NCBI RefSeq assembly: GCF_022763305.1
Contig: NZ_JALEGT010000033.1
Location: 1 to 54,443 of the forward strand
Reading direction: 5' to 3'
DNA length: 54,443 nucleotides
Source of the DNA: Marivita sp.
Lineage (GTDB): Bacteria > Pseudomonadota > Alphaproteobacteria > Rhodobacterales > Rhodobacteraceae
Part shown: positions 46,548 to 54,443 of the stretch, one piece after another
How positions within the stretch are numbered: the stretch's first letter is position 1
Layout: every line of letters starts with the position of its first letter
Notes under the pieces: generated by a model
Seen by the model: the letters and a program-made list of their open reading frames with translations, nothing else
Databases searched by the model: none
Told to the model about the DNA's origin: nothing
Translations under genes and position numbers: made by a program

Positions 46548-47843
46548 CTCGGTCTGCTCGTATGTCTGTCTCTGACCGCGACGCCGCTCGCGGCACAGCC
46601 GATCACGGAAGAGGATTTCATCCCCTTCGATGCCGATCAGGCCCGTCTCGGTCAACTGCTGTTTTACGACAAGATCCTGAGCGGGAACAGGAATATCTCG
46701 TGCGGGACCTGCCATCACCACGATCTTGCTGGCACGGATGGTCTTTCGCTGGGCATCGGTGAAGGCGGCGTGGGCCTTGGCCCCAAGCGCACGCCGGGCG
46801 AAGGATCCGACCGGATCGCGAAACGGATCCCGCGCAATGCGCCCGCGCTCTGGAACCTCGGGCACAAGGACGTTCGGGTGCTCTTTCATGACGGGCGGCT
46901 CGAGATCTCGGACATCTATGGCAACGGGTTCGACAGCCCGGCCGAGGAGTGGTTGCCCCAGGGACTGGAGTCGATAATCGCTGCGCAGGCGCTGTTTCCG
47001 ATGACGGCGCAGTTCGAGATGGCCGGCAATACCGGCGAGAACGAAGTGATCGGCGCGGTCAAGGATCGGATCGACCTTGGCTGGCCCATTCTGGCCAAAC
47101 GCGTGCGTACGATCCCGGCCTATGGCGAGATGTTCGTTGCGGCCTTCGACCATATCGAGCGGCCGGAGGACGTGACCATTGTCGAGATCGGCAATGCTCT
47201 GGCCGCGTTCATCGGAACGGAATGGGCGAATTTCGACAGCCCATATGATGCGTTCCTGACCGATGGCACCCCACTGCCGGAGGATGCGGAACGCGGGCGT
47301 CAGCTTTTCTTCGGGGAGGCGCGCTGCGCGCAGTGCCACAATGGCCCGCTTCTCAGCGATCAGGATTTCCATGCCATGGCCCTGCCCGCCTTCGGCCCCG
47401 GACGGACGCGGCAATGGGACCCGATCCCGCGCGATGTCGGGCGGATGGGGGCGACCGACGATCTGGAGGACGCTTATCGGTTCCGCACGCCCCCTTTGCG
47501 CAATGTGGCGCTGACCGCGCCCTATGGCCATAACGGTGCCTATTCCAGCCTGCGGGACATGGTGCGTCACATGGCCGATCCCGTATCGATGCGATCAGAT
47601 TGGAGTCCCGCGCGGGCGGCCCTGCCCGAGGTGCCCTGGCTGGCGGCAGTGGATTACGTCATCCAGTCCGACCGGTTGGAAATGGAGCGGCATGCCGCGA
47701 CACTTGATGTGGCTCCTGTCGCGCTCAGCGATGCACAGGTGGACGAAATCGTGGCCTTCCTCAACAGCCTCACCGGTGTCACTGCGCATGAGCGGCCCTT
47801 GGGCCGACCCGACCATGTGCCGAGTGGACTGCCCGTGGACTGA
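46533..47843 (+). CDS. Di-heme cytochrome c peroxidase / MauG-family protein
   Basis: A 436-residue periplasmic di-heme protein. The signal peptide reads GQLHLGLLVCLSLTATPLAA, then QPITEEDFIPFDADQARLGQLLFYD, the usual start of the family. Heme sites are C57-G-T-C60-H61 and CAQCH at about 265-269, and TPPLRNVALTAPYGHNGAYSSL is the conserved C-terminal block. It would reduce hydrogen peroxide with electrons from a cytochrome, or oxidise a protein or small-molecule substrate as MauG does. I start it at GTG 46533 because no ATG precedes the signal peptide closely; the start overlaps the divergent Sel1 gene. Confidence 0.9.
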   Translation: MGQLHLGLLVCLSLTATPLAAQPITEEDFIPFDADQARLGQLLFYDKILSGNRNISCGTCHHHDLAGTDGLSLGIGEGGVGLGPKRTPGEGSDRIAKRIPRNAPALWNLGHKDVRVLFHDGRLEISDIYGNGFDSPAEEWLPQGLESIIAAQALFPMTAQFEMAGNTGENEVIGAVKDRIDLGWPILAKRVRTIPAYGEMFVAAFDHIERPEDVTIVEIGNALAAFIGTEWANFDSPYDAFLTDGTPLPEDAERGRQLFFGEARCAQCHNGPLLSDQDFHAMALPAFGPGRTRQWDPIPRDVGRMGATDDLEDAYRFRTPPLRNVALTAPYGHNGAYSSLRDMVRHMADPVSMRSDWSPARAALPEVPWLAAVDYVIQSDRLEMERHAATLDVAPVALSDAQVDEIVAFLNSLTGVTAHERPLGRPDHVPSGLPVD

Positions 47844-47867
47844 CCTTCGACTGTCGGTGTGTTCGGC

Positions 47868-48326
47868 TCACGACGCTTCGAGGAATTGCCGGATCACCGG
47901 TTGCCGCGACGGTTTCTTTGCAAGGCTCTTGAGCAATTTGGCCAGCTTCTTTTCATTGACCCGCTTGGCCGCACTCTTGGGGCTGAACCAGCGGCGCTTG
48001 CGCTGACGTCGCTCTTTCCAATTGCGTTTGAGATGATCGACCACCATCGGATAAACATCGACTTCACATTTGAGGACCGATCCGTCTGACAGCCGCTTCT
48101 TGTAGGTATAGGTGCCGATCACCTCTGTGCCGATATAGCCCACCGCCCCCGCCTCTTCGAGCGCCTCGATCTCGGCGGCATGCCAGGGCTTCTTGCCGTC
48201 CATCGTCCACCCTTTCGGCATGATCCACCGGCGGGTTTCCCGGGACGTCACCATCAGAACCTCGAAAGAGCCGTCCTTTTTCCACCGCATGGGAAGGGCG
48301 GCGATTTGCTTTCCGATCTCGGGCAT
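47868..48326 (-). CDS. Nudix hydrolase-like protein
   Basis: A 152-residue Nudix-fold protein starting MPEIGKQIAALPMRW. The Nudix box is seen in MPKGWTMDGKKPWHAAEIEALEEAGAVG. Compared with GX5EX7REUXEEXGU, the first Glu is Lys and the Arg is Ile, while the metal-binding EE is kept. Such PKGW-type boxes occur in diphosphoinositol-polyphosphate-hydrolase-like bacterial proteins. The C-terminus is strongly basic (KERRQRKRRWFSPKSAAKRVNEKKLAKLL). The substrate is unknown. GTG at 48338 is an alternative start. It converges on the peroxidase gene. Confidence 0.82.
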   Translation of the reverse strand: MPEIGKQIAALPMRWKKDGSFEVLMVTSRETRRWIMPKGWTMDGKKPWHAAEIEALEEAGAVGYIGTEVIGTYTYKKRLSDGSVLKCEVDVYPMVVDHLKRNWKERRQRKRRWFSPKSAAKRVNEKKLAKLLKSLAKKPSRQPVIRQFLEAS

Positions 48327-48424
48327 GTCGGCCACCACAAGGTATAGGGGTTCATGGGTCTACACTTACAAGATACGCCACGCACATCAGGTCTGTAAAT
48401 GACCATGCTGTGACGCTACCACAG

Positions 48425-49036
48425 TTACAGCCCGGACACACGTTTAAGATGATCCAAGACCTCATCCACCCCCTGATCGTGGCGGATGGCGGCAAAGACA
48501 AAGGGACGGCCCTCGCGCATCTTGGTGGCGTCGCGATCCATCACCTCGAGCGAGGCCCCGACATGGGGGGCGAGGTCGGTCTTGTTGATCACGAGGATGT
48601 CCGACCGGGTCAGTGCAGGCCCGCCCTTGCGGGGAATTTCCTCACCCGCCGCCACGTCGATCACGTAAAGCGTCACATCGGCCAGTTCCGGGCTGAAGGT
48701 GGCAGACAGGTTGTCTCCGCCGCTTTCGATCAGTACGACTTCGACATCGGGATGACGTTTGACCATCTCGGCCACGGCAGCAAGGTTGATCGACGCGTCC
48801 TCGCGGATCGCGGTGTGCGGGCAGCCACCGGTTTCCACACCGATCACCCGATCCTGCGGCAGGATCTGCATGCGCATCAGCGCCTCGGCGTCTTCCTGCG
48901 TGTAGATGTCATTCGTTATGACACCGACGGAATGCGTGTCTTTCAGACGTTTTGCCAAAGCGGCGGTGAGCGAGGTCTTCCCCGCACCCACCGGGCCGCC
49001 GATGCCAACTCGAAGGGGTCCGTTGCGGGGGCTCAT
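48425..49036 (-). CDS. ureG: Urease accessory GTPase UreG
   Basis: UreG, the SIMIBI-class GTPase that drives nickel delivery to apo-urease with UreE, UreF and UreD. The 203-residue sequence has the P-loop [11 protein letters not shown] near residue 13, the metal-binding CPH motif ([11 protein letters not shown]), [15 protein letters not shown] and the guanine-recognition [10 protein letters not shown]. It is the last gene of the urease operon and overlaps ureF by four bases. Confidence 0.97.
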   Translation of the reverse strand: MSPRNGPLRVGIGGPVGAGKTSLTAALAKRLKDTHSVGVITNDIYTQEDAEALMRMQILPQDRVIGVETGGCPHTAIREDASINLAAVAEMVKRHPDVEVVLIESGGDNLSATFSPELADVTLYVIDVAAGEEIPRKGGPALTRSDILVINKTDLAPHVGASLEVMDRDATKMREGRPFVFAAIRHDQGVDEVLDHLKRVSGL

Positions 49037-49689
49037 GTGCGGAAAATCCTTGGGGTGAGGGTTTCGTGACGCATCGCTGCGATGTCGGCAGCAAAGCTCT
49101 GACTGGTCAGATCGTCAAGCGTCTGGTCCTCGGTTTGTGCTGCGATGTCGGAACAGAGCGGCGACAGGGCCGCGACGATCCTTTGCGCTTCGGTCTGGCC
49201 CAGCGCCATAAGGCGTTGGCAGGCGGCGACCACGGCAGCGACCCAGGCGTGCAGGTACATCTGCACCGCCATCGTCAGGGGAAGGTCCAAGTGTCTGATC
49301 CCGACGCCCAGCGCCACCGGGTAGGTGAGGTTCGTCACGTCGATGCCCCAATTAGCGCGCAACTGGTCGCAGAAGGCCGAACCCTGCGCGTCGATCTCCA
49401 ACAGGCGTTCGCGGCTGGGACAGAAGGCGCGCGCGGTCTGGTCGACGTCCCACGGGTCCATCCCGCTGGCCGCCGCACGGATGAGGATCGCATCGCTCAC
49501 GCCATTGCCCTCGCGCAGCATGTCGGACAGCCAGTCCTCCACGTTGGTGGGTGTCACCAGTTTATCGGCAATCGCCTGCTCCAACCCGCTGGAATAGGCG
49601 AAGGCCCCGATAGGGAAACCCGGCGACAGCCATTGCGCCAGCGTCAGGATCGGGTCAGTGGGCGTGCGAATGGGTCCGTCCATGGCCAT
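49033..49689 (-). CDS. ureF: Urease accessory protein UreF
   Basis: UreF, a helical scaffold that links UreD and UreG during urease activation, 218 residues. Typical segments are [26 protein letters not shown] at the N-terminus and [18 protein letters not shown]. The ATG at 49689 has GGAGG close upstream. It overlaps the ureE gene by 35 bases and ureG by four, implying coupled translation. Confidence 0.95.
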   Translation of the reverse strand: MAMDGPIRTPTDPILTLAQWLSPGFPIGAFAYSSGLEQAIADKLVTPTNVEDWLSDMLREGNGVSDAILIRAAASGMDPWDVDQTARAFCPSRERLLEIDAQGSAFCDQLRANWGIDVTNLTYPVALGVGIRHLDLPLTMAVQMYLHAWVAAVVAACQRLMALGQTEAQRIVAALSPLCSDIAAQTEDQTLDDLTSQSFAADIAAMRHETLTPRIFRT

Positions 49690-50107
49690 AGGCTCCTCCC
49701 TCCGGGGTGAAAGGTTCCACCACCTCTGTCACATCCGCGCCCAAAAGGTTCAGCATGTCGCGAATGACGTGATCGCGCTGGATCAGCAATCGCATCTCTT
49801 CGATCTGGCAGGGGGTGTGGCGGTTGCCGATGTGCCAGGCAAGCCGGTGCAAGGACTTGCCTTTGACTTCCAGCAAGGGTTCCGGGGCGGCAAGGACAGC
49901 GATTTCGGACCCGTCTTCCAGAACAAGCACGCCGCCATGGTTGAGCGACGTGGTCTTGGGAAGGTCCACCAGAACTCGGCTGCCATCAACAAGGTCAAGC
50001 ACCTTGCGACGCAGGAAGCGGTCCTCATAGGTCAATTGGACCTGCCCGACCGGGGTTTGGTGGGCGTGGTCGTGATAGACCTGTGCGATGCGATCGGGGG
50101 CCGTCAT
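49655..50107 (-). CDS. ureE: Urease accessory nickel chaperone UreE
   Basis: UreE, the nickel metallochaperone, 150 residues. The C-terminal domain has WHIGNRHTPCQIEE with the conserved metal-site histidine, and [14 protein letters not shown], a moderately histidine-rich tail that could hold extra nickel. The N-terminal domain reads LTYEDRFLRRKVLDLVDGSRVLVDLPKT. I chose the ATG at 50107 (MTAPDRIAQVY); the longer frame has no similarity. It lies 22 bases after the DUF1127 gene. Confidence 0.94.
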   Translation of the reverse strand: MTAPDRIAQVYHDHAHQTPVGQVQLTYEDRFLRRKVLDLVDGSRVLVDLPKTTSLNHGGVLVLEDGSEIAVLAAPEPLLEVKGKSLHRLAWHIGNRHTPCQIEEMRLLIQRDHVIRDMLNLLGADVTEVVEPFTPEGGAYGHGRTHSHAH

Positions 50108-50129
50108 AGCGCCCCCCGCAGAATGTGCC

Positions 50130-50327
50130 TTACAGTGCGCCGGTGGACAGGGCCCGCTGGACGAGCTGTGCACGCGTGATGCCCATGGAGGCCAGTTGTT
50201 CGTCCGACACGGCGTTCAGACGCTTCACGGTCTGCGCGCGCGACGAATTTTCGCCCATCTGAACAATCGCAGTCCAGATGCGTGCCACAAGCGTGGTGGA
50301 CGGAACGTGGTCGAGTGTGTGTGCCAT
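50130..50327 (-). CDS. DUF1127 small protein inside the urease operon
   Basis: A 65-residue protein with a C-terminal DUF1127 motif (RLNAVSDEQLASMGITRAQL). DUF1127 proteins are small arginine-rich proteins of alphaproteobacteria implicated in RNA turnover, phosphate or carbon balance in other species. It lies between ureC and ureE, 138 bases after ureC and 22 before ureE, with its own AAGGA ribosome binding site. The longer upstream gap suggests it may also have its own promoter. A direct role in urease assembly is not shown. Confidence 0.85.
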   Translation of the reverse strand: MAHTLDHVPSTTLVARIWTAIVQMGENSSRAQTVKRLNAVSDEQLASMGITRAQLVQRALSTGAL

Positions 50328-50465
50328 GAGACAGGTCCTTGGAAGTGGTCAGACTGTCTCCTCCCTGAAGGTGCAGGTAGCACGGCTGTTCCGGCACCAA
50401 TAGCACCATGACGGCATGCCGGGATTGCACGGAATGCATATGCGGACCTCTTTGCATCATCGCTG

Positions 50466-52226
<1,761 letters not shown>

Positions 52227-52227
52227 A

Positions 52228-52542
52228 TCAGGCCCTTTTCAGTCCGCGTTTAGTGAGGCGTTTGTGATTGGAGCGGGTGGCTTGCCGGATCGGTTTGATC
52301 GCGAGGGACGCCACCACATCGGGGCTTTTCCCGGCCAGCATGGCCAAAGACGCATCCGTCCCCCCTTTCGCAAAGGCAAAGATCTTTTCGTTCAGCATCC
52401 GGCTGTTTTCGGACTTGGGCACTGACCAGAGACCCATTGCCCCCATCATGCGCATGGCGATCACGCCCTGCGCTTCGGCGATGACCCAACCCACCTGCAT
52501 GGCATTGGCCCAGTAATCCATCGGAGTGAACAGCCGACCCAT
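52228..52542 (-). CDS. Unassigned protein between ureB and ureC
   Basis: A 104-residue protein, [39 protein letters not shown], then [41 protein letters not shown] and a basic tail ([13 protein letters not shown]). It is predicted helical and Met/Ala-rich. I recall a similar gene in roseobacter urease operons, sometimes labelled antifreeze protein, which is not a meaningful function. It overlaps ureB by one base (ATGA-type junction) and ends one base before ureC, so it is translated as part of the structural operon. Confidence 0.75.
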   Translation of the reverse strand: MGRLFTPMDYWANAMQVGWVIAEAQGVIAMRMMGAMGLWSVPKSENSRMLNEKIFAFAKGGTDASLAMLAGKSPDVVASLAIKPIRQATRSNHKRLTKRGLKRA

Positions 52543-52847
52543 CAGAGGTCCCCCATGACCTGCTGGTTGAATCCGATCACCCGGCGCGCGCCAGAGAGCG
52601 GGATCAACTGCACTTCGCGCCTCTGGCCTGGCTCAAACCGCACAGCGGTGCCCGGCGCGATGTCGAGCCTGTGTCCCCGCGCAGCGTCGCGGTCGAAATC
52701 GAGTGCCGGGTTGGTTTCGGCGAAATGGTAATGGCTGCCGACCTGCACAGGGCGGTCGCCCGTGTTGGCCACCATCAGCGTGATCGCCGGGCGGTCGGGG
52801 TTCAGGGTCAGCGACCCTTCGGCCGGGAACAGCTCTCCGGGGATCAT
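52542..52847 (-). CDS. ureB: Urease beta subunit
   Basis: The 101-residue urease beta subunit, structural partner of UreC. It begins [16 protein letters not shown] and contains [26 protein letters not shown] and the [26 protein letters not shown] end, all typical. I chose the ATG at 52847, which overlaps the stop of the small histidine-rich gene upstream (ATGA). UreA and UreB are separate genes, as in most bacteria. Confidence 0.97.
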   Translation of the reverse strand: MIPGELFPAEGSLTLNPDRPAITLMVANTGDRPVQVGSHYHFAETNPALDFDRDAARGHRLDIAPGTAVRFEPGQRREVQLIPLSGARRVIGFNQQVMGDL

Positions 52848-53023
52848 TTGCGGTTCCGGATTTTGCCAAAGGCCAGCCCGCCTGCAACGGCGATCAGACC
52901 CAGAGCACTGACAATCGCCAGCCAATGCGCGCCATCATGCGGGTGCACATGGGCGCCGGGATGCGCCAGTGCGGAAGTTGCCAGAACCATCGACGCCGCC
53001 GCCAAAGCCAGACCTTTTTTCAT
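52844..53023 (-). CDS. Small histidine-rich membrane protein in the urease operon
   Basis: A 59-residue protein between ureA and ureB. A signal peptide ([20 protein letters not shown]) is followed by [14 protein letters not shown], five histidines within 14 residues, then one membrane segment ([19 protein letters not shown]) and a short basic end (KIRNRK). The layout suggests an exported histidine-rich loop facing the periplasm and anchored in the inner membrane, well suited to bind nickel or another metal. The ATG at 53023 has a weak GAAATC-type upstream context. Its stop overlaps the ureB start. No function is established to my knowledge. Confidence 0.78.
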   Translation of the reverse strand: MKKGLALAAASMVLATSALAHPGAHVHPHDGAHWLAIVSALGLIAVAGGLAFGKIRNRK

Positions 53024-53064
53024 CTCGAAATCCTTTCGCTTCTTCTTTTCAAAAATACGCAAAG

Positions 53065-53367
53065 TCACCGGATCGGATTGTGCACCGTCACCAGTTTGGT
53101 GCCGTCCGGAAACGTCGCTTCGACCTGCACCTCGTGGATCATCTCGGGCACGCCTTCCATGCACTGATCGCGGGTGATGACCTGCGCGCCCGCCTGCATC
53201 ATGTCGGCCACGCTGCGCCCGTCGCGCGCGCCTTCGACCACCGCATCGGTGATCAGCGCAATCGCTTCGGGGTGGTTGAGCTTCACACCCCTTTCGAGGC
53301 GTTTGCGCGCGACCATGGCAGCCATGGCGACCAGCAGCTTGTCTTTTTCGCGGGGGGTCAGGTTCAT
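53065..53367 (-). CDS. ureA: Urease gamma subunit
   Basis: The 100-residue urease gamma subunit: [39 protein letters not shown] and [19 protein letters not shown] are diagnostic. It starts three bases after the ureD stop and is followed, after 41 bases, by the small histidine-rich protein gene instead of directly by ureB. Confidence 0.97.
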   Translation of the reverse strand: MNLTPREKDKLLVAMAAMVARKRLERGVKLNHPEAIALITDAVVEGARDGRSVADMMQAGAQVITRDQCMEGVPEMIHEVQVEATFPDGTKLVTVHNPIR

Positions 53368-53370
53368 GTC

Positions 53371-54195
53371 TTACAGTCTCCAGGATCGCGGCAGGGCGTC
53401 ACCGCTCAGCCGATCAAGAACAGGAATGAGAGTGCGGCGCAGGTCGTAGCCGTCTTTCGCCAGTGCGCGGAGGACCAGAACGCCGTCCTGCACAAGCGAC
53501 ACACCTGCGGTTGACGGCAGCATGGCACGGATCGGACCTAGATGCGCCTCGGCCTCGGGGGCAGCGAAAACGACTAGAGCCATTGCACGGGCACCGCCGC
53601 CCAGCGCGGGTTTGTCGAGGATCGCCGTGATGTCGCCATTCAGGGTGCTGGCATCGCGGAAGACCAGTGCGCCGTCACGCTCCAGCGTCAGGCTGTCGGC
53701 AAAGCGGGCCTGCGTGACGACTTCGCCCATCGCGAGGCGGCCAAAGAGGACGGGTTCGACGACCAGCACGCGGGCATCGGACGCCATCCTGATGGTCAGC
53801 GACCGGCGCAGCGCGCCGTTCTGAAACAGAATGGTTTCCTGCGGCAACCAATCAACGCGTCCACCGGCTTCGACCGTTACGATGTTGCGCACCCGTGCGT
53901 TGGTGTCGTCGGCGGTGCGGTAGACCCGTTCGGCGGCCTGCGTCGTCAGGCGCAGCCGTGCGCCTGTCTGGGCCGTCGCCGCGATGGACAGGGTGTCGCC
54001 CCCTGTCAGGCCACCAGAGGTGTTGAGGATCACGCCTTCGACCGCATCGCGGGCCGGGGTCATCAGGATCTTGGCGGACCCGGTCTGGTGCAGATCGGCC
54101 AACGCCGACACCCCGTCGCCCCGCGCCTTGGCGGCGATGGTCAGCTTGCCATGAGAACGCGGCGGCAAGGTGGTGAGGGCGGTCAGGTGAGTCAT
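53371..54195 (-). CDS. ureD: Urease accessory protein UreD
   Basis: UreD (UreH), the accessory protein that binds apo-urease directly and channels nickel during activation, 274 residues. Typical segments are PPRSHGKLTIAAK near the N-terminus, LNTSGGLTGGDTL, LTTQAAERVYRT and WLPQETILFQNGALRR. It is the first gene of the urease operon (D-A-x-B-y-C-DUF1127-E-F-G). The promoter should lie in the 250 bases to the window edge. No nickel transporter gene is present in the window. Confidence 0.95.
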   Translation of the reverse strand: MTHLTALTTLPPRSHGKLTIAAKARGDGVSALADLHQTGSAKILMTPARDAVEGVILNTSGGLTGGDTLSIAATAQTGARLRLTTQAAERVYRTADDTNARVRNIVTVEAGGRVDWLPQETILFQNGALRRSLTIRMASDARVLVVEPVLFGRLAMGEVVTQARFADSLTLERDGALVFRDASTLNGDITAILDKPALGGGARAMALVVFAAPEAEAHLGPIRAMLPSTAGVSLVQDGVLVLRALAKDGYDLRRTLIPVLDRLSGDALPRSWRL

Positions 54196-54443
54196 CTTGG
54201 CGGAACGCTAGCAATCGGTGTGACCCGAGTTCCAACGCATTTCTTGGCCACGCACCACAACTGAGCGAAAGCACCGCAGAAAGCGGCCAGCATCAAAACG
54301 CTGCGCCCAATAAACGGGCAGTCAGGTCATAAATGGCGTTAAATTCATCATATACTCATGCGCCTGAATTGACCTGATGTCGTTTCAGACGATTTTGTAT
54401 TTTTCTAGGGATACGACGCGGAAGTTGTCGGTTACGGTATCGC
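54196..54443. other. Region upstream of ureD with a long imperfect inverted repeat
   Basis: No gene is seen in these 248 bases up to the window edge. The part from about 54320 is AT-rich and carries an interrupted inverted repeat, TCAGGTCA at 54322-54329 with TGACCTGA at 54370-54377, and an inner pair GGCG/CGCC (54335-54338 with 54361-54364). This may be a regulatory region for ureD or for a gene beyond the window. Confidence 0.45.

Noticed and set aside
54196-54240. Possible sigma-54 promoter (-24/-12) ahead of ureD
   Set aside because: The nearest match, read on the minus strand near 54210, lacks the GG of the -24 element at the right distance from the GC of the -12 element.

Overview
The window is GC-rich and densely coded. 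It looks like a chromosomal segment of a Rhodobacteraceae (Roseobacter-group) alphaproteobacterium. This assignment is inferred from gene content and order seen in that group: an NDUFS4-like complex I accessory subunit, an ATP12-type F1 assembly chaperone, the run yidC-MOSC-yihA-argB, an aapJQMP general amino-acid transporter, and a urease operon with interspersed small genes. No tRNA, rRNA or CRISPR array was found.

Left part (1-15.2 kb): housekeeping genes. These are the complex I accessory subunit, uvrB, several small secreted or lipoprotein genes including a 24-residue lipoprotein, a zinc-ribbon protein, hrpB, ttcA, a degenerate GGDEF-EAL protein, and then yidC, a MOSC protein, yihA, argB, a ferredoxin-like protein and a SixA-like phosphatase, mostly overlapping or tightly spaced.

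Centre-left (15.2-31.4 kb): the aapJ-Q-M-P operon on the minus strand, with an attenuator-like hairpin after aapJ and a terminator after aapP. Next come an ATP12 chaperone, a HAD phosphatase, an RluC-type pseudouridine synthase and crcB, all overlapping. A Tat-exported multicopper oxidase follows, then rarA and a DegP-like protease. A minus-strand operon then encodes a TrmO-like methyltransferase, a ModA-like binding protein and a FecBCD-type ABC transporter, facing a molybdopterin-binding (Mop) gene. I infer molybdate or tungstate uptake through a non-canonical transporter.

Centre-right (31.4-46 kb): an accessory catabolic region. It holds a B3-like metallo-hydrolase, a complete peptide/nickel-family ABC importer, a Rieske oxygenase alpha subunit, a TetR regulator, a nitronate-monooxygenase-like flavoprotein and two acyl-CoA synthetases. 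Two divergent promoters in this block carry the same palindrome (GCAATACC-N4-GGTA), which I propose as the TetR operator joining the Rieske, tetR, CoA-ligase and flavoprotein genes into one regulon. The block ends at a decayed IS481-type transposase fragment.

Right part (46-54.4 kb): a Sel1-repeat protein and a di-heme cytochrome c peroxidase with overlapping divergent starts, a Nudix protein, and a full urease operon (ureD-A-x-B-y-C-DUF1127-E-F-G). The operon includes a small histidine-rich membrane protein (x), an unassigned conserved-looking gene (y) and a DUF1127 gene. A long imperfect inverted repeat lies upstream of ureD at the window edge.
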